DNA of 64,000 nt from Curvibacter gracilis ATCC BAA-807 (GTDB lineage: Bacteria; Pseudomonadota; Gammaproteobacteria; Burkholderiales; Burkholderiaceae_C): NCBI RefSeq assembly GCF_000518645.1, contig NZ_JADZ01000005.1, positions 248,001 to 312,000 on the forward strand. Reading direction: 5' to 3'. A model generated the notes under the pieces. That model searched no databases. It worked only from the letters and a program-made list of their open reading frames with translations, and was not told the origin of the DNA. Shown here piece by piece: positions 20,747 to 31,533 of the stretch (its first letter is position 1; each line of letters begins with the position of its first letter). Made by a program: the position numbers and the translations under genes.

Positions 20747-22552
20747 ATGTTCCACAGCATCCGCCACAAGCTGATCGCCACCAGCGTGCTCATCGTGAGC
20801 GCTGCCATCGTGCTGGTCAGCGCCGTCAGTTATTACTTTGCCCGCGGTTTCATCCTCGATGACCTGAACGAGCAACTGACGCGGATCAGCCAGTCCGAGG
20901 CGCGGCAACTGGGCCAGTGGGCCCTGGCGCAAAAGCAGATCGTCGAGGCCCTGGCGCCCGCCGTGGACAGCGCCGACCCCAACCCGGCCCTGCAGCAGGC
21001 CCTGGTGTCGGGCAAGCAAGACCTGGCCTACATCGGCAGCGCCGACAAGAAGATGGTGTCGGTGCCCAGCCGCAACCGCCCGGCCGACTACGACCCCACC
21101 TCCCGCGCCTGGTACAAGCTCGCCGACCAGAGCGGCAAGGCCATCCTCACCCCGCCCTACATCGCCGCCTCCAGCCAGAAGCTGGTCGTCACCTTTGCGT
21201 ACCCGGTCAAGGCCGGTGGCCAGACCCGGGCCGTGACGGGGGCCGATGTCACGGTGGAAGACGTGGTCAAGGGCCTGGGCCAGATCCACCCCACCCCCAG
21301 CGGCTTCGCCTTCCTGCTCGACAAGGAAGGCCGCATCCTGGCCCACCCCGACAAGCAGCTGATCCTCAAACCGGTGGGCGAGCTGTCCAAGGCCATCACC
21401 CCCGATCTGCTGGGCCGCGCCAGCCAGGGCGAGCACGAGCCCGAGGTGGCCGACATCGGCGGCGAAGCCTACCTGCTCAAATCGGCCCCGGTGCCCGAGA
21501 CCGACTGGGTGCTGGTGACCGCAGCCCAGCGCCGCGAGGCCTTGAGCCGGCTTGACCGCCTGCTGCTCAGCGTGGCGGGCGCCCTGGTGGTGGTCGGGGT
21601 GCTGGCCGGTCTGCTGGCCATGTGCACCGTGCACGCCCTGCTGGGCGGGCTGACCCGCGTGCGCAACGCCATGCGCCAGATCGGCTCGGGCACGGGCGAC
21701 CTGACCCAGCGCCTGCCCATCAAGGGCCGCGACGAGATCGACGAGATCGCCACCGCTTTCAACGACTTCGTGGGCAAGATCGAGGCCGTGATGCGCGACG
21801 TCAGCCACACCAGCGAATCCATCGCCACGGCCTCCAGCGAGATCGCCCTGGGCTCGCAGGACCTGAGCAGCCGCACCGAACAGACCGCCAGCAACCTCGA
21901 AGAGGCGTCAGCCTCCATGGAGCAACTGACACAACTGGTCAACCACAGCGCCCAGAACGCGACCCATGGCCGCGATCTGGCCACCCGCTCGGTCGACATG
22001 GCCGACCGAGGCGGCCTGGTGATGGGCCAGGTGGTGGAGACCATGAGCGACATCTCGAACAGCTCACGCCGCATCTCGGACATCACCTCGGTGATCGACG
22101 GCATTGCCTTCCAGACCAACATCCTGGCCCTGAACGCGGCCGTCGAGGCCGCACGGGCCGGCGAGCAAGGGCGCGGCTTTGCCGTGGTCGCCTCCGAGGT
22201 GCGCTCGCTGGCCAGCCGCTCGGCCGAGGCCGCCAAGGAGATCAAGACCCTGATCGGGGCCAGCGTGGAGCGGGTGGAAGACGGCGGCCGCCTGGTCGGC
22301 GAGGCCGGACAGGCGATGACCGAGATCGTGCAGAGCGTGAAGCAGGTCACCACCATCGTGCAGGAGATCAGCGCCGGCACCACCGACCAGAGCCGCGGCA
22401 TCGGCGAGATCAACGCCGCCGTGGCCCACCTCGACCAGATGACCCAACAGAACGCGGCCCTGGTCGAACAATCGGCCGCCGCGGCCGAAAGCCTGAAGGA
22501 ACAGGCCGCCCACCTGGCCGCCGTGGTGGCCACCTTCAAGATCAGCCGCTGA
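20747..22552 (+). CDS. Methyl-accepting chemotaxis protein, double-Cache sensor
   Basis: A 601-residue chemoreceptor. TM1 is about residues 10-30; a large periplasmic dCache domain (about 35-275) contains [17 protein letters not shown] and [18 protein letters not shown], which resemble ligand-binding elements of amino-acid-type dCache domains; TM2 is about 280-300; a HAMP domain follows ([22 protein letters not shown]), then the signalling coiled coil with [21 protein letters not shown]. The ligand is not proven. The tail ends ATFKISR without a CheR-docking pentapeptide. ATG 20747 is used; only a weak AAGGACC precedes it. Confidence 0.93.
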   Translation: MFHSIRHKLIATSVLIVSAAIVLVSAVSYYFARGFILDDLNEQLTRISQSEARQLGQWALAQKQIVEALAPAVDSADPNPALQQALVSGKQDLAYIGSADKKMVSVPSRNRPADYDPTSRAWYKLADQSGKAILTPPYIAASSQKLVVTFAYPVKAGGQTRAVTGADVTVEDVVKGLGQIHPTPSGFAFLLDKEGRILAHPDKQLILKPVGELSKAITPDLLGRASQGEHEPEVADIGGEAYLLKSAPVPETDWVLVTAAQRREALSRLDRLLLSVAGALVVVGVLAGLLAMCTVHALLGGLTRVRNAMRQIGSGTGDLTQRLPIKGRDEIDEIATAFNDFVGKIEAVMRDVSHTSESIATASSEIALGSQDLSSRTEQTASNLEEASASMEQLTQLVNHSAQNATHGRDLATRSVDMADRGGLVMGQVVETMSDISNSSRRISDITSVIDGIAFQTNILALNAAVEAARAGEQGRGFAVVASEVRSLASRSAEAAKEIKTLIGASVERVEDGGRLVGEAGQAMTEIVQSVKQVTTIVQEISAGTTDQSRGIGEINAAVAHLDQMTQQNAALVEQSAAAAESLKEQAAHLAAVVATFKISR

Positions 22553-22633
22553 GCCTGCGCCGGCAGGGCATGGCCCGGGCATGCGAAAATCGCAGGCTTT
22601 GCCTTCCAACACCGGCACCGGCCGGGCCTTGCC

Positions 22634-24676
22634 ATGATCACGCTCAAGAACATCGTCTTGCGACGCAGCGCCAAAGTGCTGCTCGACAAGGTTTCCGTCA
22701 CCCTCAACCCGGGGGAGAAGGTAGGCCTGGTCGGTCGCAACGGGGCCGGCAAGTCCACCCTGTTTGCCTTGCTGAACGGCAGCCTGCATGAAGACGGCGG
22801 CGATTTCTACATCCCCGCCCAATGGCGCATGGCCCAGGTGGCCCAGAACATGCCCGAGACCGACGAGAGCGCGACCGAATTCGTGCTTGACGGCGATACC
22901 CGGCTGGCCGAGCTGCGCGCCCAGTTGCGGGCCCTGGAAGCGTCGGATGCCTCGTACGACGACCACGACCACGGCATGGCCATGGCCCAGCTCTACACCG
23001 ACCTGGCCGACGCAGGCGACCACGATGCCGTGCCGCGCGCCCAGTCGCTGATCCTGGGCCTGGGTTTTCAGAGCCACGAACTGGACCGGCCGGTGAACAG
23101 CTTCTCGGGCGGCTGGCGCATGCGCCTGCAACTGGCCCGGGCGCTGATGTGCCCCTCCGACCTGCTGCTGCTGGACGAGCCCACCAACCACTTGGACTTG
23201 GACGCCCTGGTCTGGCTGGAAGCCTGGCTCAAGCGTTACGCGGGCACCATGATCGTGATCAGCCACGACCGCGAGTTTCTGGATGCCGTGACCAACGTCA
23301 CCCTGCACATCGACAACGCCCAATTGGTGCGCTACGGCGGCAACTACAGCGCCTTCGAAACCCTGCAGGCCCAGCAGATGGAGCTGCAGGCGGCGGCCTT
23401 CTCCAAGCAGCAGGACAAGATTGCCCACCTGCAGAAGTTCATCGACCGCTTCAAGGCCAAGGCCAGCAAGGCAAAGCAGGCGCAAAGCCGGGTCAAGGCC
23501 CTGGAGCGCATGGAGAAGATCGCGCCCATCCTGGCCAATGCCGAGTTCACCTTCGAGTTCAAGGAACCGACCAACCTGCCCAACCCCATGCTGGCCATCA
23601 GCGATGCGGCCTTCGGCTACCAGACCGACGAGGGCGACAAGTACATCCTCAGCGGCGTCAACCGCTCGGTGCTGGCTGGCCAGCGCATCGGCATCCTGGG
23701 CGCCAACGGCCAGGGCAAATCGACCCTGGTCAAGACCATCGCCCGCGAGATGAAGCCTCTGGGCGGCACCGTGACCGAAGGCAAGGGCCTGTCCATCGGC
23801 TACTTTGCCCAGCAGGAGCTGGACGTGCTGCGCAGCGGTGAGAACCCCCTGGAGCACATGATCCGCCTGGCCAAGGAGCTGGGTCCGAACGCCCGCGAAT
23901 CCTCGCGCGAGCAAGACCTGCGCAACTACCTGGGCACCTTCAATTTCAGCGGCGACATGGTCAAGCAGGCCGTGGGCACCATGAGCGGCGGCGAAAAAGC
24001 CCGCCTGGTGCTGGCCATGATCGTGTGGCAGCGCCCCAACCTGCTGCTGCTGGACGAACCCACCAACCACCTGGACCTGGCCACCCGCGAGGCCCTGTCG
24101 GTGGCCCTCAATGAGTTTGAAGGCACCGTCATGCTGGTCAGCCACGACCGGGCCCTGCTGCGCTCGGTGTGCGACGAGTTCTGGCTGGTGGGCCGTGGCG
24201 TGGTCGGCCCCTTCGATGGCGATCTGGACGACTACCAGCGCTACCTGCTCGACGAATCCAAGCGCCTGCGCGAAGTGGCCAAGGAAACCCAGCGCACCCT
24301 GGAGGCCGAGGCACAGGCCAGTCAGGCGGCGGCTGCCGAGGCTGCCCGCGCCGCCGAAGCGGCTGCCCAGGCCAGCAAGACCCCGGCCCCGGCCATCGCC
24401 TCACGCGATCAGCGCAAGCTCGATGCCCAGGCCCGCCAGGCCCTGGCCGAAAAGACCCGCCCCCTGAAGAAAGAGCTGGAGCAGGTGGACCAGCGCATGG
24501 CTCAACTGGGCCAGGACAAGACCACCCTCGAAGAACGCCTGAGCACCCCCCTGCCCCCGGCCGAGATTGCTGAAAGCGGCAAGAAGCTGAAGGCCATCAG
24601 CGATGAGCTGGAGCGGCTGGAAGAGCGCTGGCTGGAGTTGAACGAACAAATCGAAACCCTGACGCAGGCGGCCTGA
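22634..24676 (+). CDS. ABC-F family ATPase (YheS/Uup type)
   Basis: A 680-residue soluble protein with two ATPase cassettes and no membrane segments. Cassette 1: GRNGAGKST, FSGGW signature and LLLDEPTNHLD. The interdomain linker (about 235-300, rich in Gln and Lys) would reach the ribosomal P-site tRNA. Cassette 2: GANGQGKST, MSGGEKARL and LLLDEPTNHLD. A charged C-terminal coiled coil with an Ala-rich hinge (about 540-680) follows. ABC-F proteins act on the ribosome to relieve stalled or drug-bound states; YheS is the closest match by layout. No methyltransferase or resistance gene is adjacent. Confidence 0.92.
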   Translation: MITLKNIVLRRSAKVLLDKVSVTLNPGEKVGLVGRNGAGKSTLFALLNGSLHEDGGDFYIPAQWRMAQVAQNMPETDESATEFVLDGDTRLAELRAQLRALEASDASYDDHDHGMAMAQLYTDLADAGDHDAVPRAQSLILGLGFQSHELDRPVNSFSGGWRMRLQLARALMCPSDLLLLDEPTNHLDLDALVWLEAWLKRYAGTMIVISHDREFLDAVTNVTLHIDNAQLVRYGGNYSAFETLQAQQMELQAAAFSKQQDKIAHLQKFIDRFKAKASKAKQAQSRVKALERMEKIAPILANAEFTFEFKEPTNLPNPMLAISDAAFGYQTDEGDKYILSGVNRSVLAGQRIGILGANGQGKSTLVKTIAREMKPLGGTVTEGKGLSIGYFAQQELDVLRSGENPLEHMIRLAKELGPNARESSREQDLRNYLGTFNFSGDMVKQAVGTMSGGEKARLVLAMIVWQRPNLLLLDEPTNHLDLATREALSVALNEFEGTVMLVSHDRALLRSVCDEFWLVGRGVVGPFDGDLDDYQRYLLDESKRLREVAKETQRTLEAEAQASQAAAAEAARAAEAAAQASKTPAPAIASRDQRKLDAQARQALAEKTRPLKKELEQVDQRMAQLGQDKTTLEERLSTPLPPAEIAESGKKLKAISDELERLEERWLELNEQIETLTQAA

Positions 24677-24734
24677 GGCGGGGGTATGGCTTCGGTCGTC
24701 GCACAATGGCGCCAGTGACCTGCCTGGAGCCCCC

Positions 24735-25223
24735 ATGCCCGACAAGACCCTGGCCCTGACCCACGGCCAAGCCGACCTGCAGCGCGCCGTGCTGAACAGC
24801 CGGCGCTTGCTGAAAAAGCGCGCGCTCTGGGCCGCAGCGGTCGCCGCCCTGCCCGTACCGGGCCTGGATTTCGCGGTGGATGCCGCCTTGCTTTCGCGCC
24901 TGATTCCCCAGATCAGCCATGAGTTCGGCCTGTCGGGGGTGCAACTGGACCGCCTGTCGCCGGATCGTCGCGAGCAGGTGCAAAAGGCGGTCGCCGTGGT
25001 GGGGTCTTTGCTGATCGGGCGCTTTCTCAGTGCCGAGCTGATGCTGACACTGGCCGCCAAGGCCGGTCTGCGCCTGACCGCAGGCCAGGCCGCCCGCTAT
25101 GTGCCCATTGCCGGCCAGGCCTTGTCGGCCGCCATGGGCTATGCGGCCGTGCGGGCCCTGGGCGAGCAGCACATCCGCGAATGTGTGCTGGTGAGGCAGG
25201 CGCTGCCACCAGCACCTGGATAA
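24735..25223 (+). CDS. DUF697-like putative membrane-associated protein
   Basis: A 162-residue protein of unknown function. ALWAAAVAALPVPGLDFAVDAALLSRLIPQI (about 34-64) has the hydrophobic P-x-P-G-x-D pattern found in DUF697 domains, often attached to Era-like GTPases. A second hydrophobic stretch (AVAVVGSLLIGRFLSAELMLTLAA) and a third near residue 125 could be membrane hairpins. No GTPase domain is present here. It follows the ABC-F gene by 58 bp and may be transcribed with it. Confidence 0.65.
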   Translation: MPDKTLALTHGQADLQRAVLNSRRLLKKRALWAAAVAALPVPGLDFAVDAALLSRLIPQISHEFGLSGVQLDRLSPDRREQVQKAVAVVGSLLIGRFLSAELMLTLAAKAGLRLTAGQAARYVPIAGQALSAAMGYAAVRALGEQHIRECVLVRQALPPAPG

Positions 25224-25239
25224 GCCGTCAAAGACGGCT
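25223..25239. terminator. Short hairpin between convergent genes
   Basis: AGCCGTC / GACGGCT, a 7-bp stem with an AAA loop, in the 36-bp gap between two convergent genes. No T run on either side, so at best a weak bidirectional terminator. Confidence 0.35.
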
Positions 25240-25259
25240 GCGGTCAGCTCACCTGGCGC

Positions 25260-25652
25260 TTATTTGGGGCGGTACAGGGCACAGAGCTTGTGACCGTCCG
25301 GATCACGCACATAGGCCAGGTACATCGAGCCCATCTTGCCTTCACGCAGACCCGGTGGGTCTTCGATGGAGATGCCGCCATGGGCCACGGCGGTGTCATG
25401 GAACTGCTTGAGCTGTTCCGGCGAGTTGCACTTGAAGCCCAGGGTGAAGCCGTTGGACGCAGTGGCAGGCTGGCCGTCGATGGGCTCACTCAGACCAAAG
25501 GTGCTGCCGTCATGGCGGTAGAACAGGCGGGTCTGGCCGGTGGCGTTCACATTGCGCATCGGCTCGCCGGCGCCCAGCACGCCGAGCACCGCGTCATAGA
25601 AACGCTTGGACCGTTCGATGTCGTTGCTGCCGAGCATCACGTGGTTCAACAT
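25260..25652 (-). CDS. VOC-family protein (glyoxalase/bleomycin-resistance fold)
   Basis: A 130-residue vicinal-oxygen-chelate protein: MLNHVMLGSNDIERSKRFYDAVLGVLG opens the first beta-alpha-beta-beta-beta module and FHDTAVAHGG...YLAYVRDPDGHKLCALY closes the second, with the usual His, Glu-like and Tyr metal-site positions. Substrate unknown; related proteins are isomerases, dioxygenases or drug-binding proteins. The start at 25652 has AGGAGA upstream; the longer open frame to 25784 looks non-coding. Confidence 0.8.
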   Translation of the reverse strand: MLNHVMLGSNDIERSKRFYDAVLGVLGAGEPMRNVNATGQTRLFYRHDGSTFGLSEPIDGQPATASNGFTLGFKCNSPEQLKQFHDTAVAHGGISIEDPPGLREGKMGSMYLAYVRDPDGHKLCALYRPK

Positions 25653-25784
25653 GGGAATCTCCTTTTGGTTTTCACGGGGGTGAGGGATGCTAGCGCAGGA
25701 AATCGGCCTGGCCGGGCCCGCTGGAGTCGCCTGCGCGGCAGGCGGCACTGGCCAGGGATCCACCGCCGCTCGGTCCAGCGCCAC

Positions 25785-27440
25785 TCAGTCCAGCGCCGCG
25801 TGCACCAGCGTGCGGGTGTAGTCGCTTTGCGGCTGCTCCAGCACCTGGGCCACGGGGCCGGATTCGACCACCTGGCCGTCCTTCATCACCAGCACCTCGT
25901 GCGCCATGGCACGGATCACGGCGATGTCGTGGGTGATCAGCAGGTAGCTCAGACCGCGCTCGCGCTGCAGCTGCTGCAGCAATTGCAGCACCTGCTTCTG
26001 GATGCTCACATCGAGCGCGCTGGTGGGTTCGTCCAGCACCAGCAGGCGCGGGCCCACGATGAGAGCCCGGGCGATGGCCAGGCGCTGGCGCTGCCCGCCC
26101 GAAAATTCATGCGGGTAGCGAGCCAACAGGCCGGGGAACTGCGCCTCGCCCAAGCCCACATCGGCCAGCGCCTGGGCCACGCGGGCACGGCGTTGCGCCA
26201 CGCTCAGGCCGGGCTCGTGCACCCGCAGGCCTTCGCCCACGATCTCCTCCACCGTGAGCCGGGGCGACAGCGATGAAAACGGGTCTTGGAACACCACCTG
26301 CACCTGGCGCCGCAAGGCCCGGTGGGCCGGCGTGTTGCGCGTGCCCAGGCCTTGCCAGCCCTGCTCGCCCGCGGCGCCAAAGCGCAGCGTGCCCTGGCTG
26401 GGCAGCAGGCCCAACACGGCTTGGGCCAGGGTGGACTTGCCCGAGCCCGACTCGCCCACCACGCCCAGGGTGCGGCCCTGGGGCAGGCTGAAGCGGGCCC
26501 CCTGCACCGCCACGAACTCACCGCGCCCCCACCAGCCGCGCCAACCCGGCAGGGCCACCGGGTAGACCACGCGCAGGGCCTCGGCCTGCAGCTCTGTGGG
26601 GGGAGCCGGCTCGGCAGGATCGGCCTCCAGCACATCGCGGCGGGGCAGGCTGTCGAGCAGCTTGCGGGTGTAGGCGTGCTGGGGCTGGGCAAACACCTCG
26701 TTGACGGCGCCCTGCTCCACCAGCACGCCGTTTTCCATCACCGCCACCCGGTCGGCAAAGCGGCGCACCATCTGCAGGTCGTGGGTGATCAGCAGCACGG
26801 CCATGCCGGTGCGGCGCTGCAAGTCGGCCAGCAGATCCAGGATCTGCGCACGCAAGGTCACGTCCAGCGCCGTGGTGGGCTCGTCGGCCAACAGCAGGCG
26901 GGGCTCGGTGGCCAGGGCCATGGCGATCATGGCGCGCTGGCGTTGGCCGCCCGACAACTGGTGCGGGTAGCTGCGGGCCCGCCGTTCCGGCTCGGGGATG
27001 CCGGTGTCGGCCAGGGCTTTCACGGCCAGGGGCCAGGCTTGTTGGCGGTTCAGGCCCTTCTTGAGTTGCAGCACCTCCACGATCTGCTCGCCCACCGTGA
27101 ACAGCGGGTTGAGGGCGGTCATGGGCTCCTGGAAGATCATGGCGATGTCGTCGCCGCGCAGGCCTTGCAGCTCACGCTCGGGCAGGCTCAGCAGGTCGCG
27201 CATCGGGGCGCCGGGGGCGGTGTCGCGCAGCAGCACACAGCCCTGGCAGCGGGCATGGGCGGCCAGACGCAGCAGGCTCAGCGCGGTGACCGATTTGCCC
27301 GAGCCGGATTCGCCCACCAGGGCCAGTTTCTCGCCTGCGGCCAGGTTGAAGCTGATGCCATGCACCACCTCCTTGCCATCAAAGGCGATGCGCAGGTCCT
27401 GCACCTGCAACAGGGGTGCGTCCGTGGTCGGGGTGTTCAT
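25785..27440 (-). CDS. yejF: Peptide ABC transporter ATPase with two fused cassettes (YejF type)
   Basis: A 551-residue protein with two complete ABC cassettes. Cassette 1 (about 8-270) has [30 protein letters not shown] and [11 protein letters not shown]. Cassette 2 (about 310-545) has [31 protein letters not shown] and [11 protein letters not shown]. It energises import of oligopeptides, and in enterobacteria also microcin C. It overlaps yejE by 4 bp. Last gene of the yejABEF operon. Confidence 0.92.
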   Translation of the reverse strand: MNTPTTDAPLLQVQDLRIAFDGKEVVHGISFNLAAGEKLALVGESGSGKSVTALSLLRLAAHARCQGCVLLRDTAPGAPMRDLLSLPERELQGLRGDDIAMIFQEPMTALNPLFTVGEQIVEVLQLKKGLNRQQAWPLAVKALADTGIPEPERRARSYPHQLSGGQRQRAMIAMALATEPRLLLADEPTTALDVTLRAQILDLLADLQRRTGMAVLLITHDLQMVRRFADRVAVMENGVLVEQGAVNEVFAQPQHAYTRKLLDSLPRRDVLEADPAEPAPPTELQAEALRVVYPVALPGWRGWWGRGEFVAVQGARFSLPQGRTLGVVGESGSGKSTLAQAVLGLLPSQGTLRFGAAGEQGWQGLGTRNTPAHRALRRQVQVVFQDPFSSLSPRLTVEEIVGEGLRVHEPGLSVAQRRARVAQALADVGLGEAQFPGLLARYPHEFSGGQRQRLAIARALIVGPRLLVLDEPTSALDVSIQKQVLQLLQQLQRERGLSYLLITHDIAVIRAMAHEVLVMKDGQVVESGPVAQVLEQPQSDYTRTLVHAALD

Positions 27441-28525
27441 GCCTGGGCCTCCGCCTGACGCGGGTCGAGGGCATCACGCAGCGCGTCGCCCATGAAGGTG
27501 AGCAGCAGCAGGGTGATCACCAGCACGCCAAAGGTCGACAGCGAGATCCACCAGGCGTCGATGTTGCTTTTGCCCTGGCTCAGCAATTCACCCAGCGAGG
27601 GCGTGCCGGGCGGCACCCCCAGGCCCAGAAAATCGAGCGAGGTGAGTGCCAGGATGGCCGCACTCATGCGGAAGGGCAAAAAGGTGACCACCGGGGTCAG
27701 GCTGTTGGGCAGGATGTGGCGCCAGATGATCTGGGTGTTCGACACCCCCAGGGCGCGGGCGGCCTTGACGTAGTCGAGCTGCCGGTTGCGCAAGAATTCG
27801 GCGCGCACATAGTCCGACAGGCCCATCCAGCCGAACAGGCTGAGCAGCACCAGCAGCAGGGCCACACTGGGCGCGAACACCGCGCTGAAGATGATCAGCA
27901 GGTACAGCTCGGGCATGGAGCCCCAGATTTCGATGAAGCGCTGGAAGGCCAGGTCGGTGCGCCCGCCAAAATAGCCCTGCACCGCCCCGGTCAGCACCCC
28001 CAGCAGCACCCCCGACACCGTGAGCGCCAGGGCAAACAGCACGCTGACGCGAAAGCCGTAAATCAGCTGGGCCAGCAGGTCACGCCCCCGGTCATCGGTA
28101 CCCAGCCAGTTGTCGCGGCTGGGGCCGGAGGGGTTGGGCTCCTTGGCGAAGTAGTTCAGGGTCTTGGGGCCGTAGGGGTTGGGCGCAAACACCGCCCAGT
28201 TGCCGGGCTGGGCCAGTTGCTGGCGGATGAAGGGGTCGAGGTAATCGGTGGGGGTTTCGAAGTCGCCGCCAAACACCTTCTCGGGGTAGTCGTTCCACAT
28301 CGGGAAGTAGGTCTGGCCGGCATAGCGCACCACGAGCGGGCGGTCGTTGGAGATCAGCTCGGCGCCCAGGCTCATCAGCACCAGGGCCGCGAACAGCAGC
28401 AGGCTCCAGTAGCCCAGGCGGTTGCGCTTGAAGCGCAGCCAGGCGCGGCGCGAGGGGCTGAGGCTGGCAGGCGCAGACACGGTGGGTGATTCAATCGAAT
28501 TTGACACGGGGGTCCACCCAGACAT
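27437..28525 (-). CDS. yejE: Peptide ABC transporter permease (YejE type)
   Basis: A 362-residue inner-membrane permease with an N-terminal TM helix (YWSLLLFAALVLMSLGAELI), an extended periplasmic loop (TYFPMWNDYPEKVFGGDF), then five TM helices and the ATPase-coupling EAA loop YVKAARALGVSNTQIIWRHILPNS. The annotated ATG overlaps the yejB coding end by 35 bp; a GTG at 28507 would give a 17-bp overlap and is equally possible. Confidence 0.92.
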   Translation of the reverse strand: MSGWTPVSNSIESPTVSAPASLSPSRRAWLRFKRNRLGYWSLLLFAALVLMSLGAELISNDRPLVVRYAGQTYFPMWNDYPEKVFGGDFETPTDYLDPFIRQQLAQPGNWAVFAPNPYGPKTLNYFAKEPNPSGPSRDNWLGTDDRGRDLLAQLIYGFRVSVLFALALTVSGVLLGVLTGAVQGYFGGRTDLAFQRFIEIWGSMPELYLLIIFSAVFAPSVALLLVLLSLFGWMGLSDYVRAEFLRNRQLDYVKAARALGVSNTQIIWRHILPNSLTPVVTFLPFRMSAAILALTSLDFLGLGVPPGTPSLGELLSQGKSNIDAWWISLSTFGVLVITLLLLTFMGDALRDALDPRQAEAQA

Positions 28526-29516
28526 AAGACAGGTCAGAGATCAGCTTGGTCACCAGGCCGATCAGCGTGAACAGGTACAGCGTGCCCAGCACCACCGGGT
28601 AGTCGCGCCGGATCACGCTCTCATAGCTCAGCAGGCCCAGACCATCGAGCGAGAACAGGGTCTCGATCAGCAGCGAGCCGGTGAAGAAGGCGCCCACAAA
28701 GGCCGCCGGAAAGCCGGTGATGATGGGGATCAGCGCGTTGCGGAACACGTGCTTCCACAGCACCTGGCGCTCGCTCAGGCCCTTGGCACGGGCGGTGATC
28801 ACGTACTGCTTGCGGATCTCTTCAAGAAAGGCGTTCTTGGTCAGCATCGCCGTCACGGCAAAACTGCCCAGCACCATGGCCGTCACCGGCAGTGCGATGT
28901 GCCACAGGTAGTCGGTGATGCGCGCTGGCCAGGTCAGATCGGCCCAGTTGCTGGAGGTCAGCCCGCGCAGCGGGAACCACTGCAACTGCCCGCCAAAGAT
29001 CACCAGCAGCGCCACCCCCAGCACAAAGCCCGGAATGGCATAGCCTACCAGGATCAGCAAGGTGGTCACCAGGTCGAAGCGCGAGCCCGCACGCACGGCC
29101 TTGGCCACGCCCAAAGGCACGGCCACACCGTAGCTGATGAAAAAGGTCCACAGGCCCAGGCTGGCCGAAACGGGCAGCTTGTCGAGGATCAGCTGCCACA
29201 CATCCTTGTTCTGGAAAAAGCTCTTGCCCAGGTCGAAGCGGGCAAACTGGCCCAGCATTTGCACAAAGCGTTCGGCTGGCGGCTTGTCAAAGCCGTACAA
29301 GGCCTTGATCTGCTCCAGCCGCTTCGGGTCCACCCCCTGGCTGCCCCGGTAGCTGCCGCCGCCCTCGGCGCCACGTTGGGCGCCCGCCTTGGCCTCGGCC
29401 AGGTACTGCTCGACCGGCCCCCCGGGCACGAACTGGATCACCGCGAAGGTCAGCAACAGCACCCCGAACAGGGTGGGCACCATCAGCAGCAGGCGTTTGA
29501 CAATGTAGGCAAGCAT
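28491..29516 (-). CDS. yejB: Peptide ABC transporter permease (YejB type)
   Basis: A 341-residue inner-membrane permease of the oligopeptide class: MLAYIVKRLLLMVPTLFGVLLLTFAVIQFVPGGPVEQY is the classic DppB/YejB N-terminus, and YVITARAKGLSERQVLWKHVFRNALIP is the EAA coupling motif. A Gly-rich insertion (GAEGGGSYRGSQGVDPKR, about 49-66) before the second helix is typical of YejB. Starts 57 bp after yejA. Confidence 0.93.
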   Translation of the reverse strand: MLAYIVKRLLLMVPTLFGVLLLTFAVIQFVPGGPVEQYLAEAKAGAQRGAEGGGSYRGSQGVDPKRLEQIKALYGFDKPPAERFVQMLGQFARFDLGKSFFQNKDVWQLILDKLPVSASLGLWTFFISYGVAVPLGVAKAVRAGSRFDLVTTLLILVGYAIPGFVLGVALLVIFGGQLQWFPLRGLTSSNWADLTWPARITDYLWHIALPVTAMVLGSFAVTAMLTKNAFLEEIRKQYVITARAKGLSERQVLWKHVFRNALIPIITGFPAAFVGAFFTGSLLIETLFSLDGLGLLSYESVIRRDYPVVLGTLYLFTLIGLVTKLISDLSYVWVDPRVKFD

Positions 29517-29573
29517 GGGTGGGCTGGTGGGTGACGGGGGTCAGGGCTTCTGGGCGGGGTTTCAGGGCGGGTG

Positions 29574-31391
29574 TCAGGGTTGGGGTGCCGGCGCTGGCCG
29601 GGCCCACCAGGTGTCGATCACCCACTCTTCACCCGGCGCATAAGGCGGCATGGTGGCCGGGCCCTGCAGGCGCCAGGCATCAAACACCAGGCGATGGGTG
29701 ACGGCGGTGTACTGCGGGATCAGGTAGTGGCCATGCATGATCACGCGGTCCAGGGCACGGCAGGCCGAGTGCAGCTCGGCCTCGCTCTTGGCGGCGGTCA
29801 TGCGGGCGATCAGGGCATCGACCGCCGGGCTCTTGACGCCGGCCATGTTGCCCGAATCCTCGGTGTCGGCGGCCTTGCTGCCGAACAGGTCGGCGTACTC
29901 CTGCCCCGGGGTGTGGGTGCCGGGCACGGCCAGGGTGATCAGGTCGAAATCGAACTTCTGGATGCGCTGCAGGTACAGCGCAAAGTCTACCGAGCGGAAG
30001 TTGAGCTTGACGCCCAGCTTCTCCAGATTGCGCCCCCAGGAAGCAAAGGTGGCCATCTTGCCTTCACTGCTGTCCAGGTACTCCAGCACCAGGGGCTCGC
30101 CCTGGGCATTGCGCAGCGCGCCGTCGCGGTACTGCCAGCCCGCCTCGGCCAGCAGGGCCTGGGCGCGGCGCAGGTTGCCGCGCAGCGACTGCTCGCCATC
30201 CGTGCGCGGCGGCTGCGCCATGGGGCCGAACACGGTGGCCGGCAGTTGCGCACGCCAGGGCTCCAGCAAGGCCAGTTCGTCGGGGCCGGGGCTGCCGGTG
30301 GCCGCGCAGGCCGTGTTGCCGAACAAACCGGTCACGCGCTGGTAGCTGCCATAGAACAACTGGCGGTTCATCCATTCGAAATCGAGTGCCAGCCCCAGGG
30401 CCTGCCGCACGCGGATGTCATCCAGCGGCTTGCGCCGGGTGTTGAGGAAAAAGCTCTGGAAGCCCGAGGGCAGCTGGTGCTTGAACTCGCGCTTGACCAG
30501 CTCGCCCGAATCGAAGCGCTTGCCATTGACGCGGCGCGCCCAGTCGCCAGCCGAATAAAAGCGCATCAGGTCGAACTCGCCGGCCTTCAAGGCCTCAAGC
30601 CTGGCCGTGTTGTCCTTGTAGATCTTGACGGTGATGCGGTCGAAGTTGTCGCTGCCGCGCTTGACGTTGAGGTCGCGCGCCCAGTACTGCGGGTCGCGCA
30701 CATAGCTGATGTCCTTGCCGAAGCGCACCGGGCCGATGCGGTAGGGGCCGCTGCCGATGGGGATGTCGGTCACCACCTCGCTGAAGCGCTTGCCGGCCCC
30801 CCATTGGTGGCTGAACACCGGCAGGCTTCCCACGGTCAGGGGCAGTTCGCGGTTGGGCTTCTTGAAGCGGTAGCGCACGGTGCGCTCGCCCAGCACGTCC
30901 AGGCCGGCCACGTCTTCGAGCGTGGTCTTGTAGGCGGGCGAGGTGTCCGGGCCCATCAGCATGTCGTAGCTGTACTTCACGTCGCGGGCCAGCACCGGGT
31001 CACCGTTGTGGAAGCGGGCCTCGGGGCGCAGCTCAAAAGTGGCGCTCAAGCCATCCGCGGCCACGCTCACATCGCCGGCCAGCAGGCCATAGCCCGTGCC
31101 CACCTCGTCCATCGCGCCGGTGAGCAGGCTGTCGAACATCAGCGCACTCAGGTAGGCCGGGGCCGAGCCTTTGAGGGTGAAGGGGTTGTACTTGTCGAAG
31201 GTGGAGGCGCGGCTGTTGCTGACCAGGCGCAGCTCGCCGCCCTTGGGCGCCTGGGGGTTGACGTAGTCGAAATGCGCAAAGCCGGCCGGGTACTTGGGTT
31301 GGCCCCACAGGGCGTAGGCCTGGCCGGCCCCGGCCGGGAAAGCACTCAACGCCGAAGCGGCAAGCAGGAAGCAAAAGCTCAAAGCACGCAT
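29574..31391 (-). CDS. yejA: Extracellular peptide-binding protein of the Yej transporter
   Basis: A 605-residue SBP_bac_5 family binding protein, the same length class as E. coli YejA (604). A Sec signal peptide (RALSFCFLLAASALSAFPAGAGQA, cleavage near residue 24) directs it to the periplasm, and YALWGQPKYPAGFAHFDYVNPQAPKGGELR is the hallmark YejA start. ATG 31391 is chosen because it begins the signal peptide; the frame stays open to 31583 but that part reads as non-coding. First gene of yejABEF. Confidence 0.93.
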   Translation of the reverse strand: MRALSFCFLLAASALSAFPAGAGQAYALWGQPKYPAGFAHFDYVNPQAPKGGELRLVSNSRASTFDKYNPFTLKGSAPAYLSALMFDSLLTGAMDEVGTGYGLLAGDVSVAADGLSATFELRPEARFHNGDPVLARDVKYSYDMLMGPDTSPAYKTTLEDVAGLDVLGERTVRYRFKKPNRELPLTVGSLPVFSHQWGAGKRFSEVVTDIPIGSGPYRIGPVRFGKDISYVRDPQYWARDLNVKRGSDNFDRITVKIYKDNTARLEALKAGEFDLMRFYSAGDWARRVNGKRFDSGELVKREFKHQLPSGFQSFFLNTRRKPLDDIRVRQALGLALDFEWMNRQLFYGSYQRVTGLFGNTACAATGSPGPDELALLEPWRAQLPATVFGPMAQPPRTDGEQSLRGNLRRAQALLAEAGWQYRDGALRNAQGEPLVLEYLDSSEGKMATFASWGRNLEKLGVKLNFRSVDFALYLQRIQKFDFDLITLAVPGTHTPGQEYADLFGSKAADTEDSGNMAGVKSPAVDALIARMTAAKSEAELHSACRALDRVIMHGHYLIPQYTAVTHRLVFDAWRLQGPATMPPYAPGEEWVIDTWWARPAPAPQP

Positions 31392-31533
31392 GAGACAATT
31401 CTGCCCTAGTCCGGGTGCTGCTTCAGGCAACCGGGCCTCTGCCGGCGCCACCGCCACCAGGGGCCTGCCGAGCCGCCCCGGCCCATGAACCCCGCCCGGC
31501 ACCGCTGCCCGGGCCCCGATCTGGAGAACAAAA

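Noticed and set aside
29571-31409. A 612-codon open frame antisense to yejA
   Set aside because: No recognisable domain, low-complexity composition, and the opposite strand encodes a complete binding protein with signal peptide.
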